Source: an uncultured Acidimicrobiales bacterium (GTDB taxonomy: Bacteria > Actinomycetota > Acidimicrobiia > Acidimicrobiales > SZUA-35). Taken from it: 64,000 bases of DNA. Within the stretch, counting starts at the first letter, position 1; each line of letters opens with the position of its first letter. The notes beneath the pieces are model-generated. The model searched no databases. It was not told the origin of the DNA and saw nothing but the letters and a program-made list of their open reading frames with translations. Shown one piece after another: positions 34,306 to 42,675 of this stretch. Both the position numbers and the translations under genes were made by a program. Location of the stretch: NCBI GenBank assembly GCA_937997485.1, contig CALKTH010000031.1, positions 36,202-100,201 on the forward strand. The letters run 5' to 3'.

Positions 34306-36060
34306 ATGGTGACGAGTCGCGATGTTCTGGCCATGCTCGACGAGTTGGCAATGCTGACCACGTTGAAGGAAGAAAGTCCACAATCCTTCAAGGTGCGGGC
34401 GTATGAGAATGCCAAGCAGGGCTTGGAGGGGGAGAGCCGCGACCTCACCGAGCTCTCGGCAACCGAGCTCACGAAGGTGAAGGGAGTCGGGAAGTCCACT
34501 GCGGCGAAGATCCGCGAGTTTGTCGAGACTGGCTCGGTCAGCAAGCTCGATGACCTGCGAGCGCTCTACCCGCCTGACGTTGTGGCCTTGAGCCGGATCC
34601 CGGGCCTCGGGCCAAAGACGCTCAAGCTCGTGCGCTCGGAACTGGGTGTCGAGAACGTGGAGATGCTCAAGGAAGCCATCGACAAGCAGCAGTTGCGCAC
34701 GCTTCCTGGTCTCGGTGCCACGAGTGAAGCGAAGATCGCCAAGGCGATCGACCGCCTCGGTCTGCACGGCAAGGACCGTCGCACACCCATCGCCGACGCC
34801 CTTCCGCTCGCCGATCGTTTGGTGGACGACTTCGAGGCGCTGGACGGCGTGACCCAAGCCGCTTATTGCGGAAGTCTTCGCCGTTTCTCGGAGACGATTG
34901 GTGACATCGACATCACCGTTGCCACCACCATCCCACAGTCGGTGATGGAGGCGGCGGCCAACCACACCGAGTCCGCGGACGTGATCGGCAGCGGCGATAC
35001 GAAGACCTCGTTCCTCACTGCCTCTGGGCTCCAAGTCGACGTGCGAGCAGTGGCTCCCGAGCAATTCGGAGCGGCCACGATGTACTTCACCGGCTCAAAG
35101 GCGCACAACATCGAGCTTCGCCAGCGGGCGATCAATCAAGGCCGACTCCTCAACGAGTACGGCCTCTTCGAAGTGGTCGAGGGTGAGGACGGCAAGGGTG
35201 CTCTCGGTGAGCTCGTGGCTTCAGCCGACGAGCCGGCGATCTATGAGGCGCTCGGTATGGAGTACGTGCCGCCACCTCTTCGGGAGGCCACCGGCGAAGT
35301 CCAGGCGGCAGCGGGAGATGGACTCCCCGAGCTGGTGCGCCGAGAGCACATCCGGGGCGATCTGCACTATCACACCGATCGCTCTGGCGACGGCCGATCC
35401 ACCGTCGCCGAGATGGTCGCCGTCGGAGTCGAGAACGGGTACGAGTACCTGGCCATCACCGACCACGGTGTGGATCTTGCCATCAACGGCTCGACCGAAG
35501 AAGAGATGATCGAGCATCGTGAAGTGATTCGGGAGATCGCCAAGGGCTATCCCGACCTCACGATCCTGTGGGGCTGCGAGCTCAATATTGGTCCGGATGG
35601 CGGGCTGGACTACAGCGATGAGTTCCGAGCCTCGTTCGATTACACCGTCGCCTCGGTGCATTCCGCCTTCGACCGTCCCATCGGTGACCAGACGGCCCGC
35701 ATCATCCGAGCGATCGAGGACCCGGCGGTGCACTCGATCGGCCACCTGACTGGGCGCTACATCGGACGACGCCCTGGCATCGAGCTCGACTACGACGCCG
35801 TGCTGGATGCCCTGATCGAGCACGATGTCGCTCTCGAAATCAACGGCGCCCTGCAACGACTCGACGCGGCCAGCGATGTCGTCCGCAAGGCCGTGGCCAA
35901 GAACGTGAAGCTCGTCATCAACACCGACAGCCATCACACGTCCGAGCTTGGTCGGATGGAGTACGGCGTGCTGACCGCTCAGCGAGGCTGGGCCCCGAAG
36001 GACCTCGTCGTGAACACCTGGGAGAAGGACCGCTTCCTCGATTGGGTCAACAACCGGTAG
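34306..36060 (+). CDS. polX: Bacterial DNA polymerase X with PHP domain
   Basis: A 584-residue PolX of the bacterial type used in base-excision and gap repair. Order: 8-kDa helix-hairpin-helix region (KVKGVGKSTAAKI, SRIPGLGPKTLKLV), polymerase palm with CGSLRRFSETIGDIDITV (the GS motif and catalytic Asp pair), then a C-terminal PHP phosphoesterase/3'-5' exonuclease domain from about residue 346 (RGDLHYHTDRSGDG, AITDHGVDL, GCELNI, HSAFDRP, NTDSHHTSELG). All PHP histidines look present. The ATG at 34306 was chosen because homology begins there; a possible -10 TACCCT at 34292 suggests a leaderless message. Confidence 0.92.
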   Translation: MVTSRDVLAMLDELAMLTTLKEESPQSFKVRAYENAKQGLEGESRDLTELSATELTKVKGVGKSTAAKIREFVETGSVSKLDDLRALYPPDVVALSRIPGLGPKTLKLVRSELGVENVEMLKEAIDKQQLRTLPGLGATSEAKIAKAIDRLGLHGKDRRTPIADALPLADRLVDDFEALDGVTQAAYCGSLRRFSETIGDIDITVATTIPQSVMEAAANHTESADVIGSGDTKTSFLTASGLQVDVRAVAPEQFGAATMYFTGSKAHNIELRQRAINQGRLLNEYGLFEVVEGEDGKGALGELVASADEPAIYEALGMEYVPPPLREATGEVQAAAGDGLPELVRREHIRGDLHYHTDRSGDGRSTVAEMVAVGVENGYEYLAITDHGVDLAINGSTEEEMIEHREVIREIAKGYPDLTILWGCELNIGPDGGLDYSDEFRASFDYTVASVHSAFDRPIGDQTARIIRAIEDPAVHSIGHLTGRYIGRRPGIELDYDAVLDALIEHDVALEINGALQRLDAASDVVRKAVAKNVKLVINTDSHHTSELGRMEYGVLTAQRGWAPKDLVVNTWEKDRFLDWVNNR

Positions 36061-36081
36061 AGGTCAACGTATCCGTGAGCG

Positions 36082-37305
36082 TCAATCACCGGTGGGCATG
36101 AGGGCTTGCATCAGACCCTCGTTCCACTCGCCCGTCTCGTCATTCTCGAGGCCGAAGCCTGGAGCAGCCCAATCCCAATAGCCCCAGGTGAAGCCCTCGT
36201 TGTCTGCGGCTTCGCGCACCCAACGGACCCACTTCACTCGGCTGTCGGCGTCAGCACCGTCGAGCACACCGAACTCTCCAAGGAAGATCGGCACGTTCCG
36301 CTCACGAGCCCATTCGGCCACCTCTGCGAACTCTCGGTCGATGAGCGCCCCTTCGGTGAGGCCACTCGCCTCGTCGGGAATCGACGCTGAGGAGTCCCAG
36401 CTGGTCCCGAGGAACTCGTCCATGCCTTCCAGCCAGGGCGCGCCCTGGTGTGTGAACTCGAAGGGCGTGTAGTAGTGGAAGCTCACGATGAGATTTCCGT
36501 CATCAGGGAGCTCGAGGCTCGGAAGCGAGAGGTTGTCGTACCAATTCGTGGGACCAACGATGAGTGTGCGGAGCGGGTCGATTGCCCGGACCTCCGCGAT
36601 CGCCTCAGCCATCAGCGGGTTCCACTTGTCGCTGGTCAGGTTCGTGTTCGGCTCGTTCAAGATTTCGAACGCCACCTGATCGAGCGGGAGGTCCCGATAC
36701 CTGGTTGCGACTTGGCGCCACACCGCCAGCAGCAGTTCTCGGTTGCCCTCCGGATCGAGGTTGATGGCTTCGAACTGGTGCACGTCGATGATCGCGGCGA
36801 GATCGTTTGCCGCCGCGGCCTCCAACACCACATCGACTCGGTCGAAGATTTCCTGGTCGATCAGGTAACCATCGCCCGCTGACCCGGCCCAGGACGGGAA
36901 GTTGATAGGGATCCGCACGGCGGTGAAACCGCGGGCGGCGATGTCATCGATGTCGCTCGGGTCGAGATCCGGACCCCACGGTTCCTCATCTCGATCGAGT
37001 TCCAGCGTGCCGCCGAGATTGATGGTGCGAGCCAAGACCTCATTGAAGGCCCACGGGTCGCCCTGGACCACATCGCCCTCGGGCTCGACAGTCGCGGGCC
37101 GGGTCGTAGGCGGACGGGTCGTAGGCGGAATGGTCTCGACAATGGGTGGCCGTGTGCGGGTGATCGCCGTGTCGAGACCCGTACCGGGGTCCGCCGTCGT
37201 GTCCGTTGAACCGTCGACGACAACGGCCGCAGTGCTGCCGTCACCACCAGTGCAAGCGGTTGCCAGAAGGGAGGTAAAGAGAACGAGACGAACAACGAAC
37301 CGCAT
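36082..37305 (-). CDS. Glycoside hydrolase family 5 (endoglucanase-like) lipoprotein
   Basis: A 407-residue secreted enzyme. MRFVVRLVLFTSLLATACTG has a lipobox with Cys18, followed by a Thr/Pro linker (TTRPPTTRPATVEP), then a GH5 barrel: GFTAVRIPINFPSW, AAIIDVHQFE, VAFEILNEPN with the acid/base Glu of the NEP motif, VSFHYYTPFEFTHQG, and FLGEFGVLDG with the nucleophile Glu. It should cut beta-1,4-glucan or a related polysaccharide outside the cell while anchored to the membrane. Substrate cannot be fixed from sequence. Its stop is 21 bp from the convergent polX stop. Confidence 0.88.
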   Translation of the reverse strand: MRFVVRLVLFTSLLATACTGGDGSTAAVVVDGSTDTTADPGTGLDTAITRTRPPIVETIPPTTRPPTTRPATVEPEGDVVQGDPWAFNEVLARTINLGGTLELDRDEEPWGPDLDPSDIDDIAARGFTAVRIPINFPSWAGSAGDGYLIDQEIFDRVDVVLEAAAANDLAAIIDVHQFEAINLDPEGNRELLLAVWRQVATRYRDLPLDQVAFEILNEPNTNLTSDKWNPLMAEAIAEVRAIDPLRTLIVGPTNWYDNLSLPSLELPDDGNLIVSFHYYTPFEFTHQGAPWLEGMDEFLGTSWDSSASIPDEASGLTEGALIDREFAEVAEWARERNVPIFLGEFGVLDGADADSRVKWVRWVREAADNEGFTWGYWDWAAPGFGLENDETGEWNEGLMQALMPTGD

Positions 37306-37375
37306 CGACAGAGCGTAGGAGCAGAGACGGTGAGCGGAGCAGCGGCCCGGCGTACTTCACAGTTCCAGTGCGCGG

Positions 37376-38134
37376 TCAGTTGCCGCGCTGAGCGATGAAC
37401 ACGTACTCCTTGCCCGGGCGGTCAGGGGCGTCTCGCACATCGTGTACGGCCCAGCCTGCGTTGATGAGGGACTCGGTGATCTCGGATCGGCTTCGAAATC
37501 GCAACGTCGACCGGGAATCGAGCTCGATCGGAGAGGGTGCATCGAGAAATCGGTAGACATGGCGAAACGACACGAACGGAAGGTTCACCTCGCCCAGCTC
37601 GACAAAGGTCTCCACCCGGCCTTCGCCCGGGACGTCGAGGACTCGTTGGGTCGTCGCTGGAACCCACTGTTCCCATGCTCGAGCCTCGGGGACCCGGGTC
37701 TCGAACGCGAACCAACCACCGGGCCGAATCGCCGCTTCCACGGAGCGAAGAAGAGCGTCCCAGTCGTCATCCGCGGTGAAGACTTGTGCCACGTTGCCGG
37801 TCATCAAGGCCATGTCTGCTTGTATACGCGGCAGTGTCTGCGCAACGCCGTGGATCCATTGGACACGATCGGCCGCCGGCTTCGCTCGGGCGATGTCGAG
37901 CGATGCCATCGCCGGATCAACACCCACCACTGAGAGACCTTCAGAGGCCAGGTGGCAGGCGAGCGTGCCGGTGCCGCACCCGAGGTCGATCACCGAGCGA
38001 GCTCCGAACTCGGCGACAACATCGGCGTACACCGTGAGATCCTCCCGGTCACCGTTCAGGATGTCGTACAACGCAACGAGCCGAGGATTGGCAAAGAGCT
38101 CATCGGGGTCCGTGTTTGCCACGACGGTCGACAC
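37376..38134 (-). CDS. Class I SAM-dependent methyltransferase
   Basis: A 252-residue methyltransferase. Motif I is SVIDLGCGTGTLACHLA, followed by VVGVDPAMASLDIARAK, a QADMALMTGNVAQVF segment (motif IV region), and AAIRPGGWFAFETRVPEA. The GTG at 38134 begins VSTVVANTDPDELFANPRLV, which fits the family N-terminus; upstream in-frame sequence is unlikely coding and would overlap the divergent lipoprotein gene. The acceptor is unknown. Confidence 0.82.
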   Translation of the reverse strand: MSTVVANTDPDELFANPRLVALYDILNGDREDLTVYADVVAEFGARSVIDLGCGTGTLACHLASEGLSVVGVDPAMASLDIARAKPAADRVQWIHGVAQTLPRIQADMALMTGNVAQVFTADDDWDALLRSVEAAIRPGGWFAFETRVPEARAWEQWVPATTQRVLDVPGEGRVETFVELGEVNLPFVSFRHVYRFLDAPSPIELDSRSTLRFRSRSEITESLINAGWAVHDVRDAPDRPGKEYVFIAQRGN

Positions 38135-38204
38135 TAGGTGGTGAGCACACGGCAACCGTGCCGAATTTGGTGAGGGCGACCCCTGCTCGGTCGAGAGCAC
38201 TGGC

Positions 38205-39305
38205 ATGCTCATCCGAATGCACGCTGCTCGTTTGGCCCTCGCCACCGCTCTGCTGTTGCTCGCTGGCGCGTGCAGTAGCTCCACCGACGAACCCGCCAGT
38301 CAGGCGGCGGTGGAACAGTCATCGGCAACCACTGCGACCTCGCCCACCACCGCAGCGCCGACGACTGTTCCTCCCACGACCGAGCCTGCAGGCGCCGAGG
38401 AGGGAACGGCCAGCACCAATTCGGTTCCGAACCATCCCGATGCGCTCGACGAATCCGAAGCGTTGCCGACCTGCGCGGAGTCTGGGCAGTTCACGGCGAC
38501 TTTGGCCGTGGGGGGCGCCAAGCGCGAGGTGCAGATATTCATCCCCTCCTCGGCAACCGAAGATGCCGCGCTCCCGATGGTTGTGAACTGGCACGGGCTC
38601 GGCAGCACAGGCCCTGATCAGGCGGGGTTCACCGCGTACGAGGAGCTCGCCGAGACCGAAGGCTTCATCGTGGTGCATCCCACCGGTGATCCGGGCATCG
38701 CCGGGCGCAACAACTGGGAGTTCGGGGCCCTTGATGATCCGACGAAGGACGATGTGGCCTACGCCAATGCCCTGCTGGATGCCATGATCGAAAAGTCATG
38801 TGCTGATGCGCAGCGGATCTACTCCACGGGGATGTCCAACGGCGGTCTCTTCACCGCCTCGCTCGTTTGCGAGCTCGCCGACCGGTTCGCGGCCGCGGCC
38901 TCAGTTGCTGGTGTGAGCCATCCTGATGATTGCTCGCCAGCTCGACCCGTGCCGTTTATCGCCTTCCACGGAACGGATGATGAGGTCGTGACGTTCGACG
39001 GCAGCACGGGTGGGGGAGCGTTGTTCTCCGAGGTCATGCCCGACGAGTTTGCGGAGTTCGCTGCAGACTTCGGCTGCACCGAGGAACCGGTCGTGGTCGA
39101 CCTGGCCGACGACGTCGTTCGATACGACTACCAGGGTTGCGAGGACGACGTGCCGTTGTCGTTCTACGAAATCACCGACGGTGGCCACACTTGGCCCAAC
39201 TCACCGCTGGCCGCGTTTGTTGAGGGATCACTCGGACGGACCACGGAGTCGGTCGACGCCACCGCCGATGCCTGGGCCTTCTTCGAGCAACACACCCTGA
39301 GCTGA
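38205..39305 (+). CDS. Secreted esterase lipoprotein of the PHB-depolymerase/feruloyl-esterase (LpqC-like) group
   Basis: A 366-residue lipoprotein: signal peptide with lipobox LLLAGAC, a Thr/Pro/Ser linker, then an alpha/beta-hydrolase domain (about 85-366). Diagnostic segments are VVNWHGLGSTGPDQAGFTAY, GFIVVHPTGDPG, IYSTGMSNGGLFTASL (nucleophile Ser in GMSNGG), FIAFHGTDDEVVTFDG (Asp) and ITDGGHTWPNSP (His). The catalytic triad is complete. Family members cleave polyhydroxyalkanoates or plant phenolic esters. An ATG 12 bases downstream is an alternative start. Confidence 0.86.
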   Translation: MLIRMHAARLALATALLLLAGACSSSTDEPASQAAVEQSSATTATSPTTAAPTTVPPTTEPAGAEEGTASTNSVPNHPDALDESEALPTCAESGQFTATLAVGGAKREVQIFIPSSATEDAALPMVVNWHGLGSTGPDQAGFTAYEELAETEGFIVVHPTGDPGIAGRNNWEFGALDDPTKDDVAYANALLDAMIEKSCADAQRIYSTGMSNGGLFTASLVCELADRFAAAASVAGVSHPDDCSPARPVPFIAFHGTDDEVVTFDGSTGGGALFSEVMPDEFAEFAADFGCTEEPVVVDLADDVVRYDYQGCEDDVPLSFYEITDGGHTWPNSPLAAFVEGSLGRTTESVDATADAWAFFEQHTLS

Positions 39306-39338
39306 CCTCTTCCTCCCCAGTCACGCCAGGGCTACGCC

Positions 39339-39707
39339 TCAGTCCAGAGCGGCGCGGAGTGCGCCGAGACGATCCTGGTCGACCCAGAACCACGCCCACT
39401 TGCCGCGCTGTTCGCGATGCAACAAGCCCGCTTTGACGAGCAGGCTGAGGTGGTGGCTGGTCGTTGGTTGCGACTTGCCGACGGCTGCGGGAAAGTCGCA
39501 AGCGCAGGCCTCGCCAGCGGTGGCGATGAGATTCAGCAGCTTGACCCGTACCGGATCGGCCAAGGCTTTGAACAAGAGCGCGAGGTCCTCGGCCTCGCCG
39601 TCTTGCATCAGCGACGAACTGAGCGGAGCACAGCAGACCAAGGCCGTGCTGGGTGAGCCAGGTGAGGAGGGAGAACGTTTCGGAGTGGCGCTCGATGTGT
39701 TGGCCAT
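39339..39707 (-). CDS. arsR: ArsR/SmtB-family arsenic-responsive repressor
   Basis: A 122-residue repressor. Winged helix: LALLFKALADPVRVKLLNLI, then KSQPTTSHHLSLLVKAGLLH as recognition helix and EQRGKWAWFWV wing. Candidate As(III) ligands are the CC pair at 25-26 (LVCCAPLSSSL) and CxC at 68-70 (GEACACDF), the arrangement seen in actinobacterial ArsR proteins. The upstream start at 39707 is preferred because it includes the CC pair. It diverges from arsI, with a dyad across the arsI promoter. Confidence 0.88.
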   Translation of the reverse strand: MANTSSATPKRSPSSPGSPSTALVCCAPLSSSLMQDGEAEDLALLFKALADPVRVKLLNLIATAGEACACDFPAAVGKSQPTTSHHLSLLVKAGLLHREQRGKWAWFWVDQDRLGALRAALD

Positions 39708-39730
39708 GGAGAGACCCTAGCAGAAACGTA

Positions 39731-39775
39731 TTGACAAGTATCGATGCGATGAATACATTTCGAACATCATCGATA
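39731..39775 (+). promoter_or_regulatory. Consensus promoter of the arsenic operon with overlapping ArsR dyad
   Basis: TTGACA (39731-39736) and TACATT (39754-39759) are spaced 17 bp, a near-consensus promoter. A perfect 8-bp dyad, TATCGATG at 39739-39746 and CATCGATA at 39768-39775, spans the -10, which suits repression by ArsR. The arsI ribosome site AGGAGG (39790-39795) lies 6 bases before its ATG. Confidence 0.75.
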
Positions 39776-39801
39776 TGATCTGACCACTCAGGAGGTCCAC
39801 C

Positions 39802-40290
39802 ATGCGCTTGCAACTCGCTCTCAACGTCTCCGATCTGGAGGCATCCATCGAGTTCTACGAAAAGATGTTCGACACGAAGGTCGCCAAGGTTCGGCCTGGC
39901 TACGCCAACTTTGCGATCGACCAGCCGCCGCTGAAGCTCGTGCTGTTCGAAGGTGGCGGGGAGGGTGGCTCCATCAACCACTTGGGTGTCGAAGTCGAGA
40001 CCGCCGAGCAAGTCGAAGCGGCCGAGGCTCGGATGACCGCACGGGGAATGGTCACGACGGGTGTTGACGACACGCTGTGTTGCTATGCGGCGAAGACTGA
40101 GACGTGGATCGAATCGCCGGACAACCGGTGGGAGTGGTACGTCAAGACCGGCGACGCCGAGCAGCTCGAGAACGAGATTGTCGCTCCGGAAGGTGTGGCC
40201 TGTTGTGCCCCGGAGGCGCTGAAGGCGTCGCCGGTGGAATCTGTACCCGGCGGCGCCATCACTGCCCCGGTCGGCCAGAGCTGTTGCTGA
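39802..40290 (+). CDS. arsI: ArsI-type C-As lyase (extradiol-dioxygenase fold)
   Basis: A 162-residue VOC-fold protein related to ArsI/CadI. ArsI cleaves methyl or aryl groups from trivalent organoarsenicals using Fe(II) and O2. Gln4, His60 and Glu111 sit where the metal ligands are expected. The vicinal pair Cys93-Cys94 (DDTLCCYAAKTE) is the arsenic-binding pair typical of ArsI. Two further pairs (GVACCAPE at 134-135 and the terminal SCC) form a Cys-rich tail. It follows a consensus promoter and ribosome site and diverges from arsR. CadI (cadmium-induced) is the alternative name for close relatives. Confidence 0.85.
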   Translation: MRLQLALNVSDLEASIEFYEKMFDTKVAKVRPGYANFAIDQPPLKLVLFEGGGEGGSINHLGVEVETAEQVEAAEARMTARGMVTTGVDDTLCCYAAKTETWIESPDNRWEWYVKTGDAEQLENEIVAPEGVACCAPEALKASPVESVPGGAITAPVGQSCC

Positions 40291-40946
40291 CGGGCGACCT
40301 CACTCGCCGTGCCCTGGCAGAGTTCACGGGCACAGCGTTTCTTCTTGCTGGCGTCGTCGGTTCGGGCATCATGGCTGAGCGCTTGACCGACGACGTTGGG
40401 CTCCAGTTGTTGCAGAACGCCATCGCCACCGCCGGTGTGCTGGCGGCGCTGATCCTGGCGTTCGGTTCGGTTTCTGGCGCTCATTTCAACCCAGCGGTCT
40501 CGCTTGTTGATCGAGTGCTCGGTGATCTCGGAAATCGAGAGCTCGGCGCCTACGTGCTGGCTCAGGTATCGGGCGGGGCGTTCGGTGTGGTGATCGCGAA
40601 TCTCATGTTCGACCTGCCGGCCGTGCACCTCTCGACGAAGGATCGATCCTCGCCCAACCTGTGGCTTGCTGAGGGTGTTGCGACGCTCGGACTGTTGCTT
40701 GTCATTCATGGCGTGGTTCGCTCGCCCCGGCCGTCCTCGGTCGGCATCGCCGTCGCCTCGTACATCGCGGGGGCGTACTACTTCACCTCGTCGACGAGCT
40801 TCGCCAACCCTGCGGTCACGCTCGCCCGCACGTTGTCGGACACGTTCGCTGGCATCGAACCGTCATCTTCGCCCGGATTCATCGCTGCTCAGCTGATTGC
40901 CACTGGCATTGGGATCGGAATGATCAAACTCCTCTTCATTCGCTGA
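40284..40946 (+). CDS. MIP-family aquaporin in the arsenic operon (AqpS-like)
   Basis: A 220-residue channel with six helices and both NPA motifs intact: GAHFNPAVSLVD and SFANPAVTLART. The probable start is TTG 40284, overlapping the arsI stop; the first residues LLTGDLTRRALAEFTGTAFL match the family N-terminus. In rhizobial ars operons the aquaglyceroporin AqpS replaces the ArsB pump and lets internally formed arsenite flow out; the same role is likely here, together with ArsI. No arsB, acr3 or arsC gene is next to it. Confidence 0.85.
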   Translation: MLTGDLTRRALAEFTGTAFLLAGVVGSGIMAERLTDDVGLQLLQNAIATAGVLAALILAFGSVSGAHFNPAVSLVDRVLGDLGNRELGAYVLAQVSGGAFGVVIANLMFDLPAVHLSTKDRSSPNLWLAEGVATLGLLLVIHGVVRSPRPSSVGIAVASYIAGAYYFTSSTSFANPAVTLARTLSDTFAGIEPSSSPGFIAAQLIATGIGIGMIKLLFIR

Positions 40947-41041
40947 AGGAGGCCGACCGCCCGGCACGTTATTGGCAGGTCGGCGGAACCTTGCTGCCCT
41001 GACCGCGTTGCTGGCTCGATGTGGGACAATATGTCATTTGT

Positions 41042-41791
41042 ATGACGACTGCCCGTACCCCTGCGAGCCACTTCGACGATGACCTCTGTGTGGAAGCTCT
41101 GAGGGTTGCATCCGCAGCCGACCGTTTCCGCCTTCGTCATGACAGCCGCAACGTGACTCGACCGACATCCGAGCAGGACTTCAAGATGGTCATCGACGCG
41201 GCTCGTCGTGGGGAAGGTTGGGCCTTTGATGTGCTGTTCGATCAGCACGTCCAACGCATCACTGCGTTCATGCACGGGCGTCGGGCCCCCGATCCAGATG
41301 ACCTCGTGAACGAAGTCTTCATTGGAGCCTTCCGAGGTATTCGCGGCTTCCGTGGTGATGAACGGGCGTTCCGGGCCTGGCTGTTCCGCATTGCTCGGAA
41401 CAAGATCATCGACGCCGCTCGCCGGAGTGACCGCCGCCCATCGCTCCGTCTCGTCGGCGACACGGTCGATCTCGTTGAGCGCGAACGCGACGCCCGCAGC
41501 CTGACCGACCGGTCGAGCGGGCAGGCGTCGACCGAAGACGAGGTGGTTCGCCGCCTCGGGCTCGAACGGGTGTGGTTCCTGCTTGATCAGGTGACGGGCG
41601 AACAGCGCGATGTCCTGCTGCTTCGCATCATCGGAGATCTGACCATCGAGCAGATCGCCCTGGTGCTGGACAAGCCTCAAGGGGCAGTGAAGGCGCTCCA
41701 GCGGCGCGGTCTGCGCCGCCTTGAACGGTTCCTCAACGATCACGACGGCGTCCCGGCGTCGGGACGGGCGGAAGGCGCGGGTCCCAGATGA
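41042..41791 (+). CDS. ECF-family RNA polymerase sigma factor
   Basis: A 249-residue sigma factor. Region 2 is seen in WAFDVLFDQHVQRITAFMHG, PDPDDLVNEVFIGAFRGIRG and RAWLFRIARNKIIDAARRSD; region 4 in LDQVTGEQRDVLLLRIIGDL, TIEQIALVLDKPQGAVKALQ and RRGLRRLERFL. The N-terminus (about 45 residues) and the linker between regions are longer than usual. The stop overlaps the start of the next gene (ATGA), whose single-TM product is probably the cognate anti-sigma factor. ATG 41042 was chosen; GTG 41021 would add 7 residues. Confidence 0.88.
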   Translation: MTTARTPASHFDDDLCVEALRVASAADRFRLRHDSRNVTRPTSEQDFKMVIDAARRGEGWAFDVLFDQHVQRITAFMHGRRAPDPDDLVNEVFIGAFRGIRGFRGDERAFRAWLFRIARNKIIDAARRSDRRPSLRLVGDTVDLVERERDARSLTDRSSGQASTEDEVVRRLGLERVWFLLDQVTGEQRDVLLLRIIGDLTIEQIALVLDKPQGAVKALQRRGLRRLERFLNDHDGVPASGRAEGAGPR

Positions 41792-42648
41792 ATCACGATC
41801 AGCCACGCCCTTTGCGCTCTGATGTGCGCCCACCAACCGCGGCAGCGTCACGCCGCTCTTCGTCGTTTGCGTACCCGAACGAGGGTCGCTCACGCGGCCC
41901 CCGTTTCCCAGATCTCGGTGACCCCGCGGCAGGCGAACCCGCCGCTGATGCACTGGCACGTGTCTTGGCTTTGATGCGTCAATCGCTCGCCGATGTGTCA
42001 CCGAGCCCGGCCAGCCCGGAGTTGAATTCCCTCCTCAGCTCTGGGTTGGCCACGGCCTCCCCCTCCCCCTCCGGCCCGGTCCCGAAGCCCGTGGGCCCGA
42101 GTCTCCATCCTCATGGCCGCTCCCCGAGTCCCAACCCCGGCCCGCCAGCGCTCGCCGTGGTGCGGCCCGATTCGGATGACCCATCGACGAGCTCGGCACA
42201 CCCGACAGCCAGCGATCACGCAACTAGGGAACGCTCCACCTTGGTCGGTGCACTGTTTGGCGCCGGGAGCCGTCGGGCCATCATCGTTGCCGGTGTGGTG
42301 GCGGTTCTCCTCGGCCTCATCACCTCGGGCTCGCTTGGCATCCTTCCCAGCCGAGGATTCGACGAGGTCCAGGTCGTCAGTCACATTGGCCGTCGGGCGG
42401 AGCGCATCGATGTGGGGGACCCCGGCCAGATTACGGTGGCATGGGACGAATCGGGAGCACCGGACTCCCTCGTCCTTCTCGAAACGGAGTTGGCTGACGG
42501 ATGGTCAGTGCTCGACGACGGGCGTGACGAGCAAAAGGAAGGCGAAGCGCGAGTCTTCGGGCTTGATGTGTTGCTGGCCAACGGCGACAAGCGAGTCGAC
42601 GTGGTCGTGGTTCTCCAGGACGGTCTTCCCGTGGTACGGAAGAGCTGA
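41788..42648 (+). CDS. Single-pass membrane protein, probable anti-sigma factor
   Basis: A 286-residue protein with a Pro/Ser-rich cytoplasmic N-terminal half (1-160, including a short helix ALARVLALMRQSLAD), one TM helix (about 165-187, IIVAGVVAVLLGLITSGSLG) and an external C-terminal domain of about 95 residues. Coupling to the ECF gene by ATGA and the topology fit an anti-sigma factor, although no zinc-binding HxxxCxxC motif is seen. The external domain may be the stress sensor. Assignment is contextual. Confidence 0.6.
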   Translation: MNHDQPRPLRSDVRPPTAAASRRSSSFAYPNEGRSRGPRFPDLGDPAAGEPAADALARVLALMRQSLADVSPSPASPELNSLLSSGLATASPSPSGPVPKPVGPSLHPHGRSPSPNPGPPALAVVRPDSDDPSTSSAHPTASDHATRERSTLVGALFGAGSRRAIIVAGVVAVLLGLITSGSLGILPSRGFDEVQVVSHIGRRAERIDVGDPGQITVAWDESGAPDSLVLLETELADGWSVLDDGRDEQKEGEARVFGLDVLLANGDKRVDVVVVLQDGLPVVRKS

Positions 42649-42675
42649 GAATCGGGGCCCTGGATCGCGGCGGCC

